A stretch of 64,000 nucleotides of DNA from JAUIAI01 sp050633665 (GTDB taxonomy: Bacteria; Pseudomonadota; Gammaproteobacteria; Burkholderiales; Burkholderiaceae_E), in the NCBI GenBank assembly GCA_050633665.1, contig JBOEGY010000004.1, positions 161,394 through 225,393 on the forward strand. The letters run 5' to 3'. The notes under the pieces were generated by a model, which worked only from the letters and a program-made list of their open reading frames with translations, was not told the origin of the DNA and searched no databases. A program made the translations under genes and the position numbers. Position 1 is the first letter of the stretch. Each line of letters opens with the position of its first letter. Of this stretch, positions 7,654 to 16,374 are shown in pieces.

Positions 7654-9002
7654 TTCAGGTTTCTCTGGGCGAGCATTTCTTCAAGATAGTGAATAGACGT
7701 GCCGCCGATTGCAAAACCGGGGTCGATCATCAGATCGCGATGCAGGTCCAGATTGGTTGAAATACCTTCGACTGCCATCTCAGACAAGGCAATCTTCATT
7801 CGGGCAATCGCCTGCTCACGGGTGTCGCCGTAAGCCAGCAGTTTGCCGATCATGGAATCATAGTAGGGCGGTACAACATAGCCGTCATAAGCATGGCTGT
7901 CCACGCGAATGCCCGGCCCGCCCGGCGGATGCCAGGCGGTAATACGGCCCGGGGAGGGCGTAAACTTGAAAGAGTCTTCCGCGTTTATCCGGCATTCGAT
8001 GGCGTGACCGGAGATCTTGATGTCACGTTGCCGGAAGGCGAGTTTCTGGTTGCTGGCGATCAGAATCTGCTGCTGAACAATATCGACCCCGGTAATCAGT
8101 TCGGTAACCGGGTGCTCGACCTGAACACGGGTGTTCATCTCAATAAAGTAGAACTCGCCGTCTTCGAACAGAAACTCGAACGTGCCAGCACCCCGATAGC
8201 CAATTTTGCGGCAGGCATCGGCGCAGCGCTCGCCGATTCGGTCGATCAGTTTACGGGGAATGCCCGGCGCCGGACCCTCTTCGACTACTTTCTGGTGACG
8301 ACGCTGCATTGAGCAGTCCCGCTCACCGAGGTACACCACGGAGCCGTGTTCATCCGCCAGAACCTGAATTTCGATGTGACGCGGGTTCTGGAGGAATTTC
8401 TCCATATAGACTGCCGCGTTGCCAAATGCCGACTCTGCCTCGGACTTGGTCATCGAGACGGCGTTGGTCAGGGCTGCCTCATTGTGAACCACCCGCATGC
8501 CGCGGCCGCCGCCGCCGCCAGAGGCTTTGATAATGACCGGGTAGCCGACGTTTCGCGCGATCCGAATCACTTCCTGCGGGTCATTGGACAAGGCGCCGTC
8601 TGATCCGGGTACGACCGGAACCTTGGCCGCTTTCATGGCGTCTTTGGCCGAGACCTTATCGCCCATCAGGCGAATGTTCTCGGGGCGCGGGCCGATGAAG
8701 ACAAAGCCGCTACGCTCAACCCGTTCAGCGAAGTCGGCATTCTCGGAAAGAAAACCGTAACCTGGATGAATGGCCGCCGCATCAGTCACTTCGGCCGCGC
8801 TGATGATGGCTGGCACATTGAGGTAGCTGTCTTTGGAAACCGGCGGGCCGATGCAGACTGACTCATCGGCCAGCTTCACATACTTGGCTTCTGTATCGGC
8901 TTGCGAATGCACCACAACCGTCTTGATGCCCATTTCCCGACAGGCTCGCTGAACTCGCAGGGCGATTTCACCGCGATTGGCAATCAGTATCTTGTCAAAC
9001 AT
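7650..9002 (-). CDS. accC: Acetyl-CoA carboxylase, biotin carboxylase subunit
   Basis: AccC carboxylates biotin on AccB with ATP and bicarbonate, the first step of malonyl-CoA synthesis for fatty acids. The 450-residue length is standard. Visible features are the N-terminal FDKILIANRGEIALRV, the ATP-grasp glycine loop KASGGGGGRGMRVV, the EMNTRVQVEHPVTE catalytic segment, and the C-terminal HAIECRINAED. It follows accB by 10 bases and overlaps prmA by 4, giving an accB-accC-prmA run. The other acetyl-CoA carboxylase subunits (accA, accD) are not in this window. Confidence 0.97.
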   Translation of the reverse strand: MFDKILIANRGEIALRVQRACREMGIKTVVVHSQADTEAKYVKLADESVCIGPPVSKDSYLNVPAIISAAEVTDAAAIHPGYGFLSENADFAERVERSGFVFIGPRPENIRLMGDKVSAKDAMKAAKVPVVPGSDGALSNDPQEVIRIARNVGYPVIIKASGGGGGRGMRVVHNEAALTNAVSMTKSEAESAFGNAAVYMEKFLQNPRHIEIQVLADEHGSVVYLGERDCSMQRRHQKVVEEGPAPGIPRKLIDRIGERCADACRKIGYRGAGTFEFLFEDGEFYFIEMNTRVQVEHPVTELITGVDIVQQQILIASNQKLAFRQRDIKISGHAIECRINAEDSFKFTPSPGRITAWHPPGGPGIRVDSHAYDGYVVPPYYDSMIGKLLAYGDTREQAIARMKIALSEMAVEGISTNLDLHRDLMIDPGFAIGGTSIHYLEEMLAQRNLK

Positions 9003-9012
9003 GATGTGCCGC

Positions 9013-9474
9013 TTACTCGATCACAAACAAAGGCTGGCCGAACTCAACCGGCTGGCCGTTTTCGACCAGGATGGCGGTAACCGTCCCGGACTGGTCCGCT
9101 TCAATTTCATTGAGTAGTTTCATCGCTTCAATGATGCAAAGCGTGTCGCCGGCGCTGACCTTAGTACCGGCCTCAACAAAATTGGCCGACTCGGGATTGG
9201 GGGCGCGATAAAACGTGCCAACCATCGGTGACTTCACGGAATGCCCCCGGGCGGCAGCGTCCGCCGGCGCGGCCGCAGTTGCTGCCGGGACTGGCTCAGC
9301 GGCGACAGGCGCGGGCGGCGCGGCCTGGGCGGGCGGTGCCGGTTGATAAGCCATTGGCTGGCGGTGGTCTTCTTTGACGATTCGCACCTTGCCTTCACCT
9401 TCGGTGATTTCGAGTTCGGAGATACTCGATTCGGCAACCAGATCGATCAGGGTTTTCAGTTTTCGCAGATCCAT
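9013..9474 (-). CDS. accB: Acetyl-CoA carboxylase, biotin carboxyl carrier protein
   Basis: AccB carries the biotin that shuttles CO2 between AccC and the carboxyltransferase. The 153-residue protein has an N-terminal oligomerisation segment (MDLRKLKTLIDLV), an Ala/Pro-rich linker at residues 42-75, and a biotinyl domain whose acceptor Lys119 lies in the canonical EAMK motif (CIIEAMKLLNEIEA). The PMVGTFYRAPNP strand is typical of the family. It is followed by accC after 10 bases and preceded by aroQ by 54 bases on the same strand. Confidence 0.97.
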   Translation of the reverse strand: MDLRKLKTLIDLVAESSISELEITEGEGKVRIVKEDHRQPMAYQPAPPAQAAPPAPVAAEPVPAATAAAPADAAARGHSVKSPMVGTFYRAPNPESANFVEAGTKVSAGDTLCIIEAMKLLNEIEADQSGTVTAILVENGQPVEFGQPLFVIE

Positions 9475-9528
9475 GGGTTCTCTTTGATGTTCGCTGTTAA
9501 CGGCTTGCAGGTTGTGCCGGGCGCCGAC

Positions 9529-9999
9529 TTAACTGTCGTCCCCTTGAGGCCAGGGCTGCCCGGCCAGAAATTCAATCGCATGTTCCAGGGCAAGGCGATA
9601 ACCCCTGGCTCCCAGGCCCGCAATCACTCCGACCGCCAGCGGCGAAACCATTGAGTGATGCCGAAAAGCCTCGCGCTGGTGAATATTGGATAGATGCACT
9701 TCGATGAAAGGAATCCCGACGGCGGCTAGAGCGTCACGGATGGCAATACTGGTATGGGTGTAGGCGGCTGGATTGATAATGATGAAATCAACCGCGTCAG
9801 CCCGTGCCTGCTGGATCAAGTCCACCAGCTGGCCCTCATGATTGGATTGGAACGATTGCAGTTTGGCTTTGCGACCGACCGCATGCGCCAGCAGCGCGGC
9901 GTCAATCTGCTCAAGGGTGGTGCTGCCGTAAACCCCTGGCTCGCGGGTGCCAAGCAGATTAAGGTTCGGCCCGTGCAGGACCCGGATAGAACTGGTCAT
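9529..9999 (-). CDS. aroQ: 3-dehydroquinate dehydratase, type II
   Basis: AroQ dehydrates 3-dehydroquinate to 3-dehydroshikimate in the shikimate pathway; aroE and aroG of the same pathway are also in this window. The 156-residue product shows the type II hallmarks VLHGPNLNLLGTREPGVYG, FQSNHEGQLVDLIQ, and IINPAAYTHTSIAIRDAL, then the histidine-containing FIEVHLSNIHQREAFRHHS. The frame is open to 10056, but the ATG at 9999 gives the usual MTSSIRVLHGPN start and removes 19 atypical residues. It is the first gene of the aroQ-accB-accC-prmA run. Confidence 0.95.
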   Translation of the reverse strand: MTSSIRVLHGPNLNLLGTREPGVYGSTTLEQIDAALLAHAVGRKAKLQSFQSNHEGQLVDLIQQARADAVDFIIINPAAYTHTSIAIRDALAAVGIPFIEVHLSNIHQREAFRHHSMVSPLAVGVIAGLGARGYRLALEHAIEFLAGQPWPQGDDS

Positions 10000-10191
10000 T
10001 GTTTTATTCTTTTGATCGCGATGTTTCAGGCCATGGCTATACTGGGGCCGAAACATGAGCGCCTGTTACATGAACGTCAGTTGAAGGCATTTTCGCAGCA
10101 GAACGAGTTATTTTCCGCGTACTTGCGCCTTCTGTCCAGCGCTTGTCATTAATGTGACGCTGAACAGACACGCGCTAACTTCGCTCATTAT

Positions 10192-10222
10192 CCGCTAATT
10201 TCACTCTGAGTGAATTAGCGGC
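10192..10222. repeat. Inverted repeat between the tlpA-like gene and aroQ
   Basis: CCGCTAATTTCAC (10192-10204) pairs with GTGAATTAGCGG (10211-10222) with one bulged base and a small loop. It lies 16 bases past the stop of the tlpA-like gene and about 190 bases upstream of the aroQ start. No T-run follows on either strand, so a classical terminator is unlikely. It could be an operator or an mRNA 3'-end stabiliser. Confidence 0.4.
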
Positions 10223-10237
10223 GCCGCGGGCGGATTC

Positions 10238-10774
10238 CTAGGATTCGTCGAGAATCCGTTCAATCACCCGCATCAGGCGAACCCGTTTGAAGCGTCCCAG
10301 GGTCCGATCAACAATCGCGCCGTGCCGATCGACGATGACCGTAAACGGCAAGGCCCCGCTTTCATTTCCAAACGATTTTGACAAGTCAACGCCTGCCGAG
10401 CCCACCACCAGCAACGGGTACAGGACCGAAATCTTCTTGTTGAACTCCTGCACTTTCTCGGGGGTATCTACCGCCAGTCCCAGCACTTGAACGCCTAGTG
10501 CCGTGGTTTCTTTTTGGATATCCGACAGTTCGGGCATTTCCTCGATGCATGGGGCGCACCAGGTCGCCCAGAAATTGATCACCAGCAATTTGCCGCGATA
10601 ACTCGACAAATCGGTCGGGTTACCGGTGGCATCAGGGTATTTTTGCCTGAACAATTGTTCAACGATCAGATCGTCGGCCGGAATGACCCGAAATTGGTAC
10701 CAACCAGCGATCACGCCGGCGGCAACTGCGATTGCGGCAACCGCCAGGAATTTCGCTGCTCTGCGTCGGGCCAT
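10238..10774 (-). CDS. TlpA/ResA-type membrane-anchored thioredoxin-like protein
   Basis: The 178-residue protein has one N-terminal membrane anchor (residues 8-25, FLAVAAIAVAAGVIAGWY) and a periplasmic thioredoxin-like domain with the active site FWATWCAPCIEEMPEL. The CxPC pair and the following EEMP are typical of TlpA/ResA disulfide reductases that keep periplasmic cysteines reduced, often for cytochrome c or cupredoxin maturation. The later cis-Pro region reads SGALPFTVIVDRHG. It starts within the stop of the upstream gene (one-base overlap at 10774). A TlpA-like gene next to aroQ/accB is usual in Burkholderiales. The client protein is unknown. Confidence 0.92.
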   Translation of the reverse strand: MARRRAAKFLAVAAIAVAAGVIAGWYQFRVIPADDLIVEQLFRQKYPDATGNPTDLSSYRGKLLVINFWATWCAPCIEEMPELSDIQKETTALGVQVLGLAVDTPEKVQEFNKKISVLYPLLVVGSAGVDLSKSFGNESGALPFTVIVDRHGAIVDRTLGRFKRVRLMRVIERILDES

Positions 10775-11355
10775 TAACTCATCCTCGCCAGCAGGGCGGC
10801 GTGGGTACCGCGCTCGGCTCCGGCATCGCGCGGGGCACTGCGGAATTCACGCTGGTCATAGGCGGCAATGATGACGGGCTCATCGCGCCAGTAAAACGTC
10901 ATGGCCTCTACTTCACCGGATCCTTTGAGGTGAGGCAGCATCACGGGCGTGAAGTCGATGCCCTTGTTTAACAAGGCCATCGTGATTTCCTTGGTGTTGT
11001 CATGAAATGCCTGTAGATGAATCGGCGCCAATTCTGTCACGATCCCTTTCCAGACCGCGCCCGTCAGGTGCAGGTTGTACGGCTCAAGCCACAGCATCAA
11101 CTCAAGCGCCACCTCGCGCCGTCTTTTAACCCGGTTCGGGTGATCATCGTCAAATAAATTCAGGTGTTCCAGTAGCGCCTGATCGACGGTGTCGTTATCA
11201 GGTATCGCTCGCCGGGGCATAGAGCCCGGCCCCCAGATCTGACGAGCCGCCTTGCGCTTCGCACTGCCGTAGTCCAGTCCGCCATCGGCAATCAGCAGCG
11301 CAGCAGCGGCAGCTATTTCATGTCGAAGTCCAGGCGTATCGTCGGTGTCTTGCAT
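10774..11355 (-). CDS. Conserved uncharacterised protein beside mpl
   Basis: I do not recognise a named domain in this 193-residue soluble protein. The N-terminus (RHEIAAAAALLIADGGLDYGSAKRKAARQI) looks like a helical segment seen in betaproteobacterial proteins encoded next to mpl, and the middle contains an ELMLWLEPYNLHLTGAVWKG stretch. The C-terminal third has beta-type sequence (VEAMTFYWRDEPVIIAAYD). There is no signal peptide or transmembrane helix. It overlaps the tlpA-like gene by one base and diverges from mpl with 62 bases between starts, so its promoter and that of mpl share a short region. Confidence 0.75.
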   Translation of the reverse strand: MQDTDDTPGLRHEIAAAAALLIADGGLDYGSAKRKAARQIWGPGSMPRRAIPDNDTVDQALLEHLNLFDDDHPNRVKRRREVALELMLWLEPYNLHLTGAVWKGIVTELAPIHLQAFHDNTKEITMALLNKGIDFTPVMLPHLKGSGEVEAMTFYWRDEPVIIAAYDQREFRSAPRDAGAERGTHAALLARMS

Positions 11356-11417
11356 TGGTCGCTTAATGTGGGGCTCGGGTAGACTTCAGTGCATTCTATA
11401 GAGAAGCGGCGGATTCG

Positions 11418-12803
11418 TTGGCGTCACTGCACATATTAGGGATTTGCGGCACCTTCATGGGAGGTATCGCGGCAATCGCACGCGAGGCCGGGTTTGAGGT
11501 CAGCGGTTGCGATGCCAATGTTTATCCGCCGATGAGCGATCAACTCTCGAGTCTGGGTATAGAGTTGATCGAAGGATTTGGCCCGGACCAACTTTCGCTG
11601 GCGCCTGACCTATGGGTCATTGGCAATGTCGTCAGTCGCGGTAACCCGTTGATGGAGGCGATTCTCGAGTCCGGTCAGCGCTATGTCTCCGGCCCGCAAT
11701 GGCTCTATGAACATGTTTTGTGTCGCCGGCATGTGCTTGCCGTTGCCGGTACTCACGGCAAAACCACGACTACGGCGATGCTGACGCACATCTTGTCAGA
11801 GGCCGGTCTGGCGCCGGGTTTTCTGGTTGGCGGTGTCCCCGGGACGACACAGGCCGGAACCCGTTCCGCTTCGGTCGGGCAGGGCGCGCATTTTGTGATC
11901 GAAGCTGATGAATATGACACTGCTTTTTTCGACAAGCGTTCCAAGTTTGTTCATTACCGGCCCCGAACAGCAGTATTGAACAATCTTGAGTTCGATCATG
12001 CTGACATCTTCCAGGATCTGGCCCAGATACAGACTCAGTTCCACCATCTTGTGCGGACGATTCCGCAATCAGGGCTGGTGATACACCCGGGTCAGAGCGC
12101 TGCGCTCGACGAAGTCCTGGAACGCGGACTCTGGAGCCGGACGCAAACTTTTGGCGTGACCCATGCTGACTGGTCGGTGACTGACTGTGCCGAAGAGTCT
12201 GGTGCAAGCGCGTTTACGGTATTGAACAACGGCACCGCGTCTGGTCGTTGCCGGCTCGCGCTGGCTGGTGCTCACAATCGGCTCAACGCGCTTGCGGCGA
12301 TCGCCGCGGCGGCCGATGTTGGCGTCGACCCGGCGCAATCCATCGAGGCGCTGAATGTTTTTGCCGGCGTGCGCCGGCGGCTTGAAGTTCGTGGCACGGT
12401 AGCCGGGGTGACGGTCATCGACGACTTTGCTCACCACCCGACTGCTATCGCGCTTACCGTCGCTGGCCTGCGTGAACGAGTGGGTCCGGCGGCGCGCATT
12501 ATTGCGTTGTTGGAGCCTCGATCCAACACCATGCGCCAGGGCGCCGTCAAAGACCAACTGGCCGACAGTCTGGCGGGCGCCGATCGGGTGTTCTGCCTCG
12601 ATGCCGGCCTTGACTGGGCGCCCAGAGAAGTCCTCGCGCCGCTTGGCGAAGTTTGTCAGGTGATTGATACCGTCGACGAAATGTCGCGTCGGGCGGTGGC
12701 GGTCGCACAGCCCGGCGACACGCTGCTGGTAATGAGCAACGGCGCGTTCGGCGGCATCCATCAGAAATTACTGGCGGGGCTGGAAGGTCTCGCCGCCGGT
12801 TAA
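11418..12803 (+). CDS. mpl: UDP-N-acetylmuramate:L-alanyl-gamma-D-glutamyl-meso-diaminopimelate ligase
   Basis: Mpl reattaches the recycled murein tripeptide to UDP-MurNAc in peptidoglycan recycling. The 461-residue Mur-ligase-fold protein has the N-terminal HILGICGTFMGGIA loop that separates Mpl from MurC, the ATP P-loop AGTHGKTTTTAML, the NNLEFDHADIF segment, and the C-terminal DDFAHHPTAIALT motif. The start is TTG at 11418; the next in-frame ATG would remove the conserved first strand. It is followed 13 bases later by a YqiA-like esterase and diverges from the uncharacterised gene at 10774-11355. Confidence 0.95.
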   Translation: MASLHILGICGTFMGGIAAIAREAGFEVSGCDANVYPPMSDQLSSLGIELIEGFGPDQLSLAPDLWVIGNVVSRGNPLMEAILESGQRYVSGPQWLYEHVLCRRHVLAVAGTHGKTTTTAMLTHILSEAGLAPGFLVGGVPGTTQAGTRSASVGQGAHFVIEADEYDTAFFDKRSKFVHYRPRTAVLNNLEFDHADIFQDLAQIQTQFHHLVRTIPQSGLVIHPGQSAALDEVLERGLWSRTQTFGVTHADWSVTDCAEESGASAFTVLNNGTASGRCRLALAGAHNRLNALAAIAAAADVGVDPAQSIEALNVFAGVRRRLEVRGTVAGVTVIDDFAHHPTAIALTVAGLRERVGPAARIIALLEPRSNTMRQGAVKDQLADSLAGADRVFCLDAGLDWAPREVLAPLGEVCQVIDTVDEMSRRAVAVAQPGDTLLVMSNGAFGGIHQKLLAGLEGLAAG

Positions 12804-12816
12804 AGACCAAGTTGCT

Positions 12817-13386
12817 ATGTTGATTTACATCCACGGATTTCGCTCGTCGCCATTGTCGTTCAAGTCTCAGCTTCTGGCTGAGAGAATGGCGACTGCCGGT
12901 CTGGCCAGCGAATACGCCTGTCCGCAGCTTCCGGATTCGCCGCAGGCCGCGATCGACATGATTCGGGAAACCTATCTGCTCGCGCCCGGCGATACCCTGG
13001 TCGGAAGTTCGCTGGGGGGTTATTACACGAGCTGGCTCGCAGAAAAGACAGGCTGTCGGGCGGTTTTGCTCAACCCGGCGGTCAATCCGGCCCGCGACCT
13101 CGAGCCATATGTCGGCGAATTGCGCACTTATCACACCGACCAACCCATGACTTTCAAAGCCGAGTATCTCGACGAGCTGAAAACGCTCGACACGCCGGTG
13201 ATTTCAAGTCCGGAGCGCTATTTCCTGATCGCCGCCAAGGGCGATGAGTTGCTGGACTGGCGGGAGATGGTTGACCGCTACCCGGACGTGCGAACCAAGC
13301 TTCTGGATGCCGGCGATCACGGTCTGTCGGATTTTGCCGAACATATTGACGAGGTGCTGGCTTTTGCGGGTTTGGGCCACGTCTGA
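12817..13386 (+). CDS. YqiA/YcfP-like alpha/beta-fold esterase
   Basis: The 189-residue small hydrolase opens with MLIYIHGFRSSPLSFKSQLL, the usual start of the YqiA/UPF0227 group. It has the nucleophile elbow VGSSLGGYYTSWLA (Ser in GSSLGG), a late Asp in IAAKGDELLDW, and a His in DAGDHGLSDF completing a likely triad. YqiA of E. coli is an esterase active on short acyl esters; the natural substrate is not known. It lies 13 bases after mpl, probably on the same mRNA. Confidence 0.88.
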   Translation: MLIYIHGFRSSPLSFKSQLLAERMATAGLASEYACPQLPDSPQAAIDMIRETYLLAPGDTLVGSSLGGYYTSWLAEKTGCRAVLLNPAVNPARDLEPYVGELRTYHTDQPMTFKAEYLDELKTLDTPVISSPERYFLIAAKGDELLDWREMVDRYPDVRTKLLDAGDHGLSDFAEHIDEVLAFAGLGHV

Positions 13387-13472
13387 GCGGTTGAGGCAAG
13401 GTTTTTCATCAGATGAGTTGGTAGGGCCCGACGAATGGCCACCGCCAGTCGTCCGGGCCGGGTCACGGCCCG

Positions 13473-13478
13473 TATAAT
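13473..13478 (+). promoter_or_regulatory. Possible -10 box close to the RNB exonuclease start
   Basis: TATAAT at 13473-13478 is a perfect -10 consensus in a GC-rich stretch, 9 bases before the ATG at 13488. A start site about 7 bases downstream would give an almost leaderless transcript. No good -35 is visible at 16-18 bases upstream, so the site may be chance or part of an extended promoter. Confidence 0.3.
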
Positions 13479-13487
13479 CTGGCCGCT

Positions 13488-15473
13488 ATGGCGTTTGCAC
13501 TTTTTGAAGAAAATGGTGACCTGAAAGCAGGCACCGTAATGGCTGACAACGGAACCAGTTTGCAGGTTGAGCTGGTGACCGGACGGCGCGCGAAGATCAA
13601 GGCAGCTCATATCTACATGCGCTTTGACTCCCCCTCGGCTGACTCCCTGCTGCCGGCCGCGACCGATGCGGCCGGCGATATCGACATTGATTTCCTCTGG
13701 GAGTGCGCACCAGAGGAAGAGTTCGGGTTCGATTTACTGGCGGGCGAGTATTTCGGTGAGAAACCCGACCCGGTTCAATTGACCGCGTTGTTGATCAAAC
13801 TGAAGTCCGCCCCGATCTACTTTCAGCGCAAAGGCCGGGGACAGTTCCGCGCGGCGCCGCAGGAGCAGGTTCAAACCGCCCTGGCCGCACAGGAAAAGCG
13901 GCGTCAGCGCGACGCGCTGATCGCGACTCACGCCCAGGCCATGATTGACGGCCAGCTGCCCGAAGCCATTTCCGCCAAAGCAACCGAGTTACTGGTGAGT
14001 CCGGACAAAATGAGTCTGGAGTACAAAGCGCTCGACAAGGCGATGAATGAATCCAAGCAATCGGCCGAGCGCTTGCTGTTTGAACTGGGCGCGTTTGAGT
14101 CACCGTACCAGTTGCATTTTAAACGGTTCAGCGCCGAACAATTTCCGTTCGGCGTCGGATTCTCCGCCTCTCAGGAAAGTTGGGTGCCAGAAGGTGAGAT
14201 CGGCGAAAAACTGGCGTCTCTGCCAGTCTCGTCGACCACTGCGTTTTCGGTGGATGACTCCAGTACGACTGAAATTGACGATGCGTTTTCAGTGCAGAAA
14301 CTCGATGATGGCCGTTATCGGGTCGGTATCCATATTGCAGCCCCGGCGATGGCTGTGCCGGCCGATGGCGATCTTGATCGGATGGCTCGTGAGCGGATGT
14401 CTACCGTCTATATGCCCGGCGACAAGATCACCATGCTGCCGGCGGCTGTCGTAAAACAGTTTTCGCTGGACGCCGGCCGGAGCGTCCCGGCATTGTCGCT
14501 TTACTTTGAACTCAACGATACCGGGACTTCGCTGCGCCGCACTTACTCTGTCGCCGAGCGCATTAATGTGGCGGACAACCTGCGCCATGATGAGCTCGAT
14601 GATGTGTTCACCCAGGAGGCCCTGGAAGACGACAGCCGTGAATTGCCGCATGGCGAGGCGATGCGGGTGCTCTGGCAATTAACCCTGGCACAGCTGAAAG
14701 AGCGCGAGCGGGTCAGGGGTAAGCCTGAGCCGAAGTTCAGGACGGACTTCAGCTTTTCGATTGACGATCAAGACCATGTTGAGATCAGCCAGCGGCGTCG
14801 GGATGCGCCGCTGTCCCGGATTGTCGCCGAGATGATGATTCTCGCAAACAGTCAGTGGGGGCTGTTGCTGGCGGATCGCGGCGTGGCTGGTATCTACCGG
14901 TCACAACAAGGCGGCAGGGTGCGGATGAGTACCCAGGCGCTGCCCCACGAGGGGCTGGGCGTGATGCAATATATCTGGTCAACTTCACCGCTGCGACGCT
15001 ATATTGACCTGATCAACCAGCGCCAGTTGCTGGCCGCAGTTGAGCAGAGCCCGGCACCGTTGAGCGCCAACAGCGCCGAGATTTTTTCGCTGATGCCTGC
15101 GTTTGAGGCGCGCCATTCTGCGTATCAGGATTTTCAGCAACGCATGGAGCGATACTGGTGTATGCGCTGGCTGGGTCAGCAGGAGGCAAAACGCTTTGAA
15201 GCGGCCTCGGTACGTGATGATCTGGTCCGACTGGCCGATGCGCCGTTGTACTTCAGGGCTTCCGGTGCGCCGGTGATGGCTCCCGGGCGCCGGCTCCATG
15301 TCGAAATCATCGGCTACGACTTGCTGGATTTATCGGTTGATGCCAGGTTTGTAGAATTGGCAGATGGCCACGGCGACGGACCCACCGCCGGGACGCTGCA
15401 GGAGCAAACGGCGACAGACAGCGCCGGGTCCGGGTCTGATGAGGCTGAACCGCAAGCCCCGGACGACAAATGA
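13488..15473 (+). CDS. RNase II/RNB-domain 3'-5' exoribonuclease
   Basis: The 661-residue protein has an RNB catalytic domain starting near residue 240. The Mg-binding aspartates lie in VDDSSTTEIDDAFSV, followed by YRVGIHIAAPAMAVPADG, STVYMPGDKITMLPA and LSLYFELND, all typical of the RNase II/R superfamily. The N-terminal 200 residues do not look like the usual cold-shock pair and resemble the divergent betaproteobacterial form. The later segment STSPLRRYIDLINQRQL is the conserved end of the RNB domain. It degrades single-stranded RNA processively in the cytoplasm. Pro/Gly/Asp-rich residues at the C-terminus are probably disordered. The TonB-like gene begins 13 bases after the stop. Confidence 0.9.
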   Translation: MAFALFEENGDLKAGTVMADNGTSLQVELVTGRRAKIKAAHIYMRFDSPSADSLLPAATDAAGDIDIDFLWECAPEEEFGFDLLAGEYFGEKPDPVQLTALLIKLKSAPIYFQRKGRGQFRAAPQEQVQTALAAQEKRRQRDALIATHAQAMIDGQLPEAISAKATELLVSPDKMSLEYKALDKAMNESKQSAERLLFELGAFESPYQLHFKRFSAEQFPFGVGFSASQESWVPEGEIGEKLASLPVSSTTAFSVDDSSTTEIDDAFSVQKLDDGRYRVGIHIAAPAMAVPADGDLDRMARERMSTVYMPGDKITMLPAAVVKQFSLDAGRSVPALSLYFELNDTGTSLRRTYSVAERINVADNLRHDELDDVFTQEALEDDSRELPHGEAMRVLWQLTLAQLKERERVRGKPEPKFRTDFSFSIDDQDHVEISQRRRDAPLSRIVAEMMILANSQWGLLLADRGVAGIYRSQQGGRVRMSTQALPHEGLGVMQYIWSTSPLRRYIDLINQRQLLAAVEQSPAPLSANSAEIFSLMPAFEARHSAYQDFQQRMERYWCMRWLGQQEAKRFEAASVRDDLVRLADAPLYFRASGAPVMAPGRRLHVEIIGYDLLDLSVDARFVELADGHGDGPTAGTLQEQTATDSAGSGSDEAEPQAPDDK

Positions 15474-15486
15474 GTCAGGAGTCCGC

Positions 15487-16374
15487 ATGATTACTGCCAA
15501 CGAGTTCTACCAGACAGATACCTCCCGGGCGCCGTTCAACCTGGCGCTGGCCGTCTCGATTGCGGTTCATGCGGTGTTGATGCTGATCACGATTGCACCG
15601 CCGGACCCGATCAAATTCAAACCACTGGACTCCCGACTGGAAGTCATTTTGCTCAATGCCAAAGGCACGCGCGAGAAAGACACCAAGGCCGAAGTCATTG
15701 CCCAGGTCGACATGACGGCCGGCGGTGTAGACGAAGCCGGGCGGGCGAAATCGCCGCTGGTCGCTGAGCAGACCGTACAGGAAGGGGCTGATCTCGACGT
15801 CAAGAAGAAAAAAGTTTCCGAGCTGGAGGACATGCAACGCCAGTTGATGGCAATGGCCCGTAGCCCGACCACGTTTGTCGACCGCCCCGACGCGCGGAAA
15901 TCTCCGAATGATCCCGGGGCAGACGAAGAAGACATTCAGTTCAAGATTGCCCGGCTACAGGCTGAGATCGCCCGCAACATTGAGGATTACAACAAGCGAC
16001 CCCGACGACTCACCTACGGGGTTAATGCGGTAGGAGCTACCTACGCCCGCTATGTCACTGACTGGGCTGCCCAGATAGAGCAGATTGGTACTGACCGTTA
16101 CCCTATCGAGGCTCGCGGCAAATACTATGACACGCTGATTATCACCGTAGAGTTGATGAAAGATGGCCATGTCGGTGACATCATCATTAATAAGAAGTCC
16201 CGTTACGATGTGCTCAATCGGGCCGTCAAGGAAATCGTGCTGGCTGGCGCACCGTATGAAGCGTTCACGCCTGAAATGGCCAAGGAAGGTGACATTCTGC
16301 AGGTGGTCCGCACCTGGTCGTTTGTTAAACAAGGCTTGCAGACAACCGCAGCAGTGAAACCCGACAAGCAATGA
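15487..16374 (+). CDS. TonB-like energy-transducer/cell-envelope protein
   Basis: This 295-residue protein has a short cytoplasmic N-terminus, one membrane helix (residues 19-38, NLALAVSIAVHAVLMLITIA), a charged coiled-coil-like periplasmic region (MQRQLMAMA... IARLQAEIARNIEDYNKRPRR), and a C-terminal TonB-type domain (YDTLIITVELMKDGHVGDI). The classical Pro-rich EPEPEP spacer is lacking, and no exbBD is nearby, so it is a TonB-domain protein of uncertain partner. The ATG at 15487 is preferred because CAGGAG precedes it and the extension to 15364 runs through the RNB gene. Its stop overlaps the aroE start (ATGA). Confidence 0.85.
   Translation: MITANEFYQTDTSRAPFNLALAVSIAVHAVLMLITIAPPDPIKFKPLDSRLEVILLNAKGTREKDTKAEVIAQVDMTAGGVDEAGRAKSPLVAEQTVQEGADLDVKKKKVSELEDMQRQLMAMARSPTTFVDRPDARKSPNDPGADEEDIQFKIARLQAEIARNIEDYNKRPRRLTYGVNAVGATYARYVTDWAAQIEQIGTDRYPIEARGKYYDTLIITVELMKDGHVGDIIINKKSRYDVLNRAVKEIVLAGAPYEAFTPEMAKEGDILQVVRTWSFVKQGLQTTAAVKPDKQ

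Noticed and set aside
10192..10222. Hairpin considered as a Rho-independent terminator
   Set aside because: No T-run follows the stem on either strand; kept only as an inverted repeat.
12069..12761. 230-codon minus-strand frame within mpl
   Set aside because: Shadow of mpl, whose motifs are intact on the plus strand.
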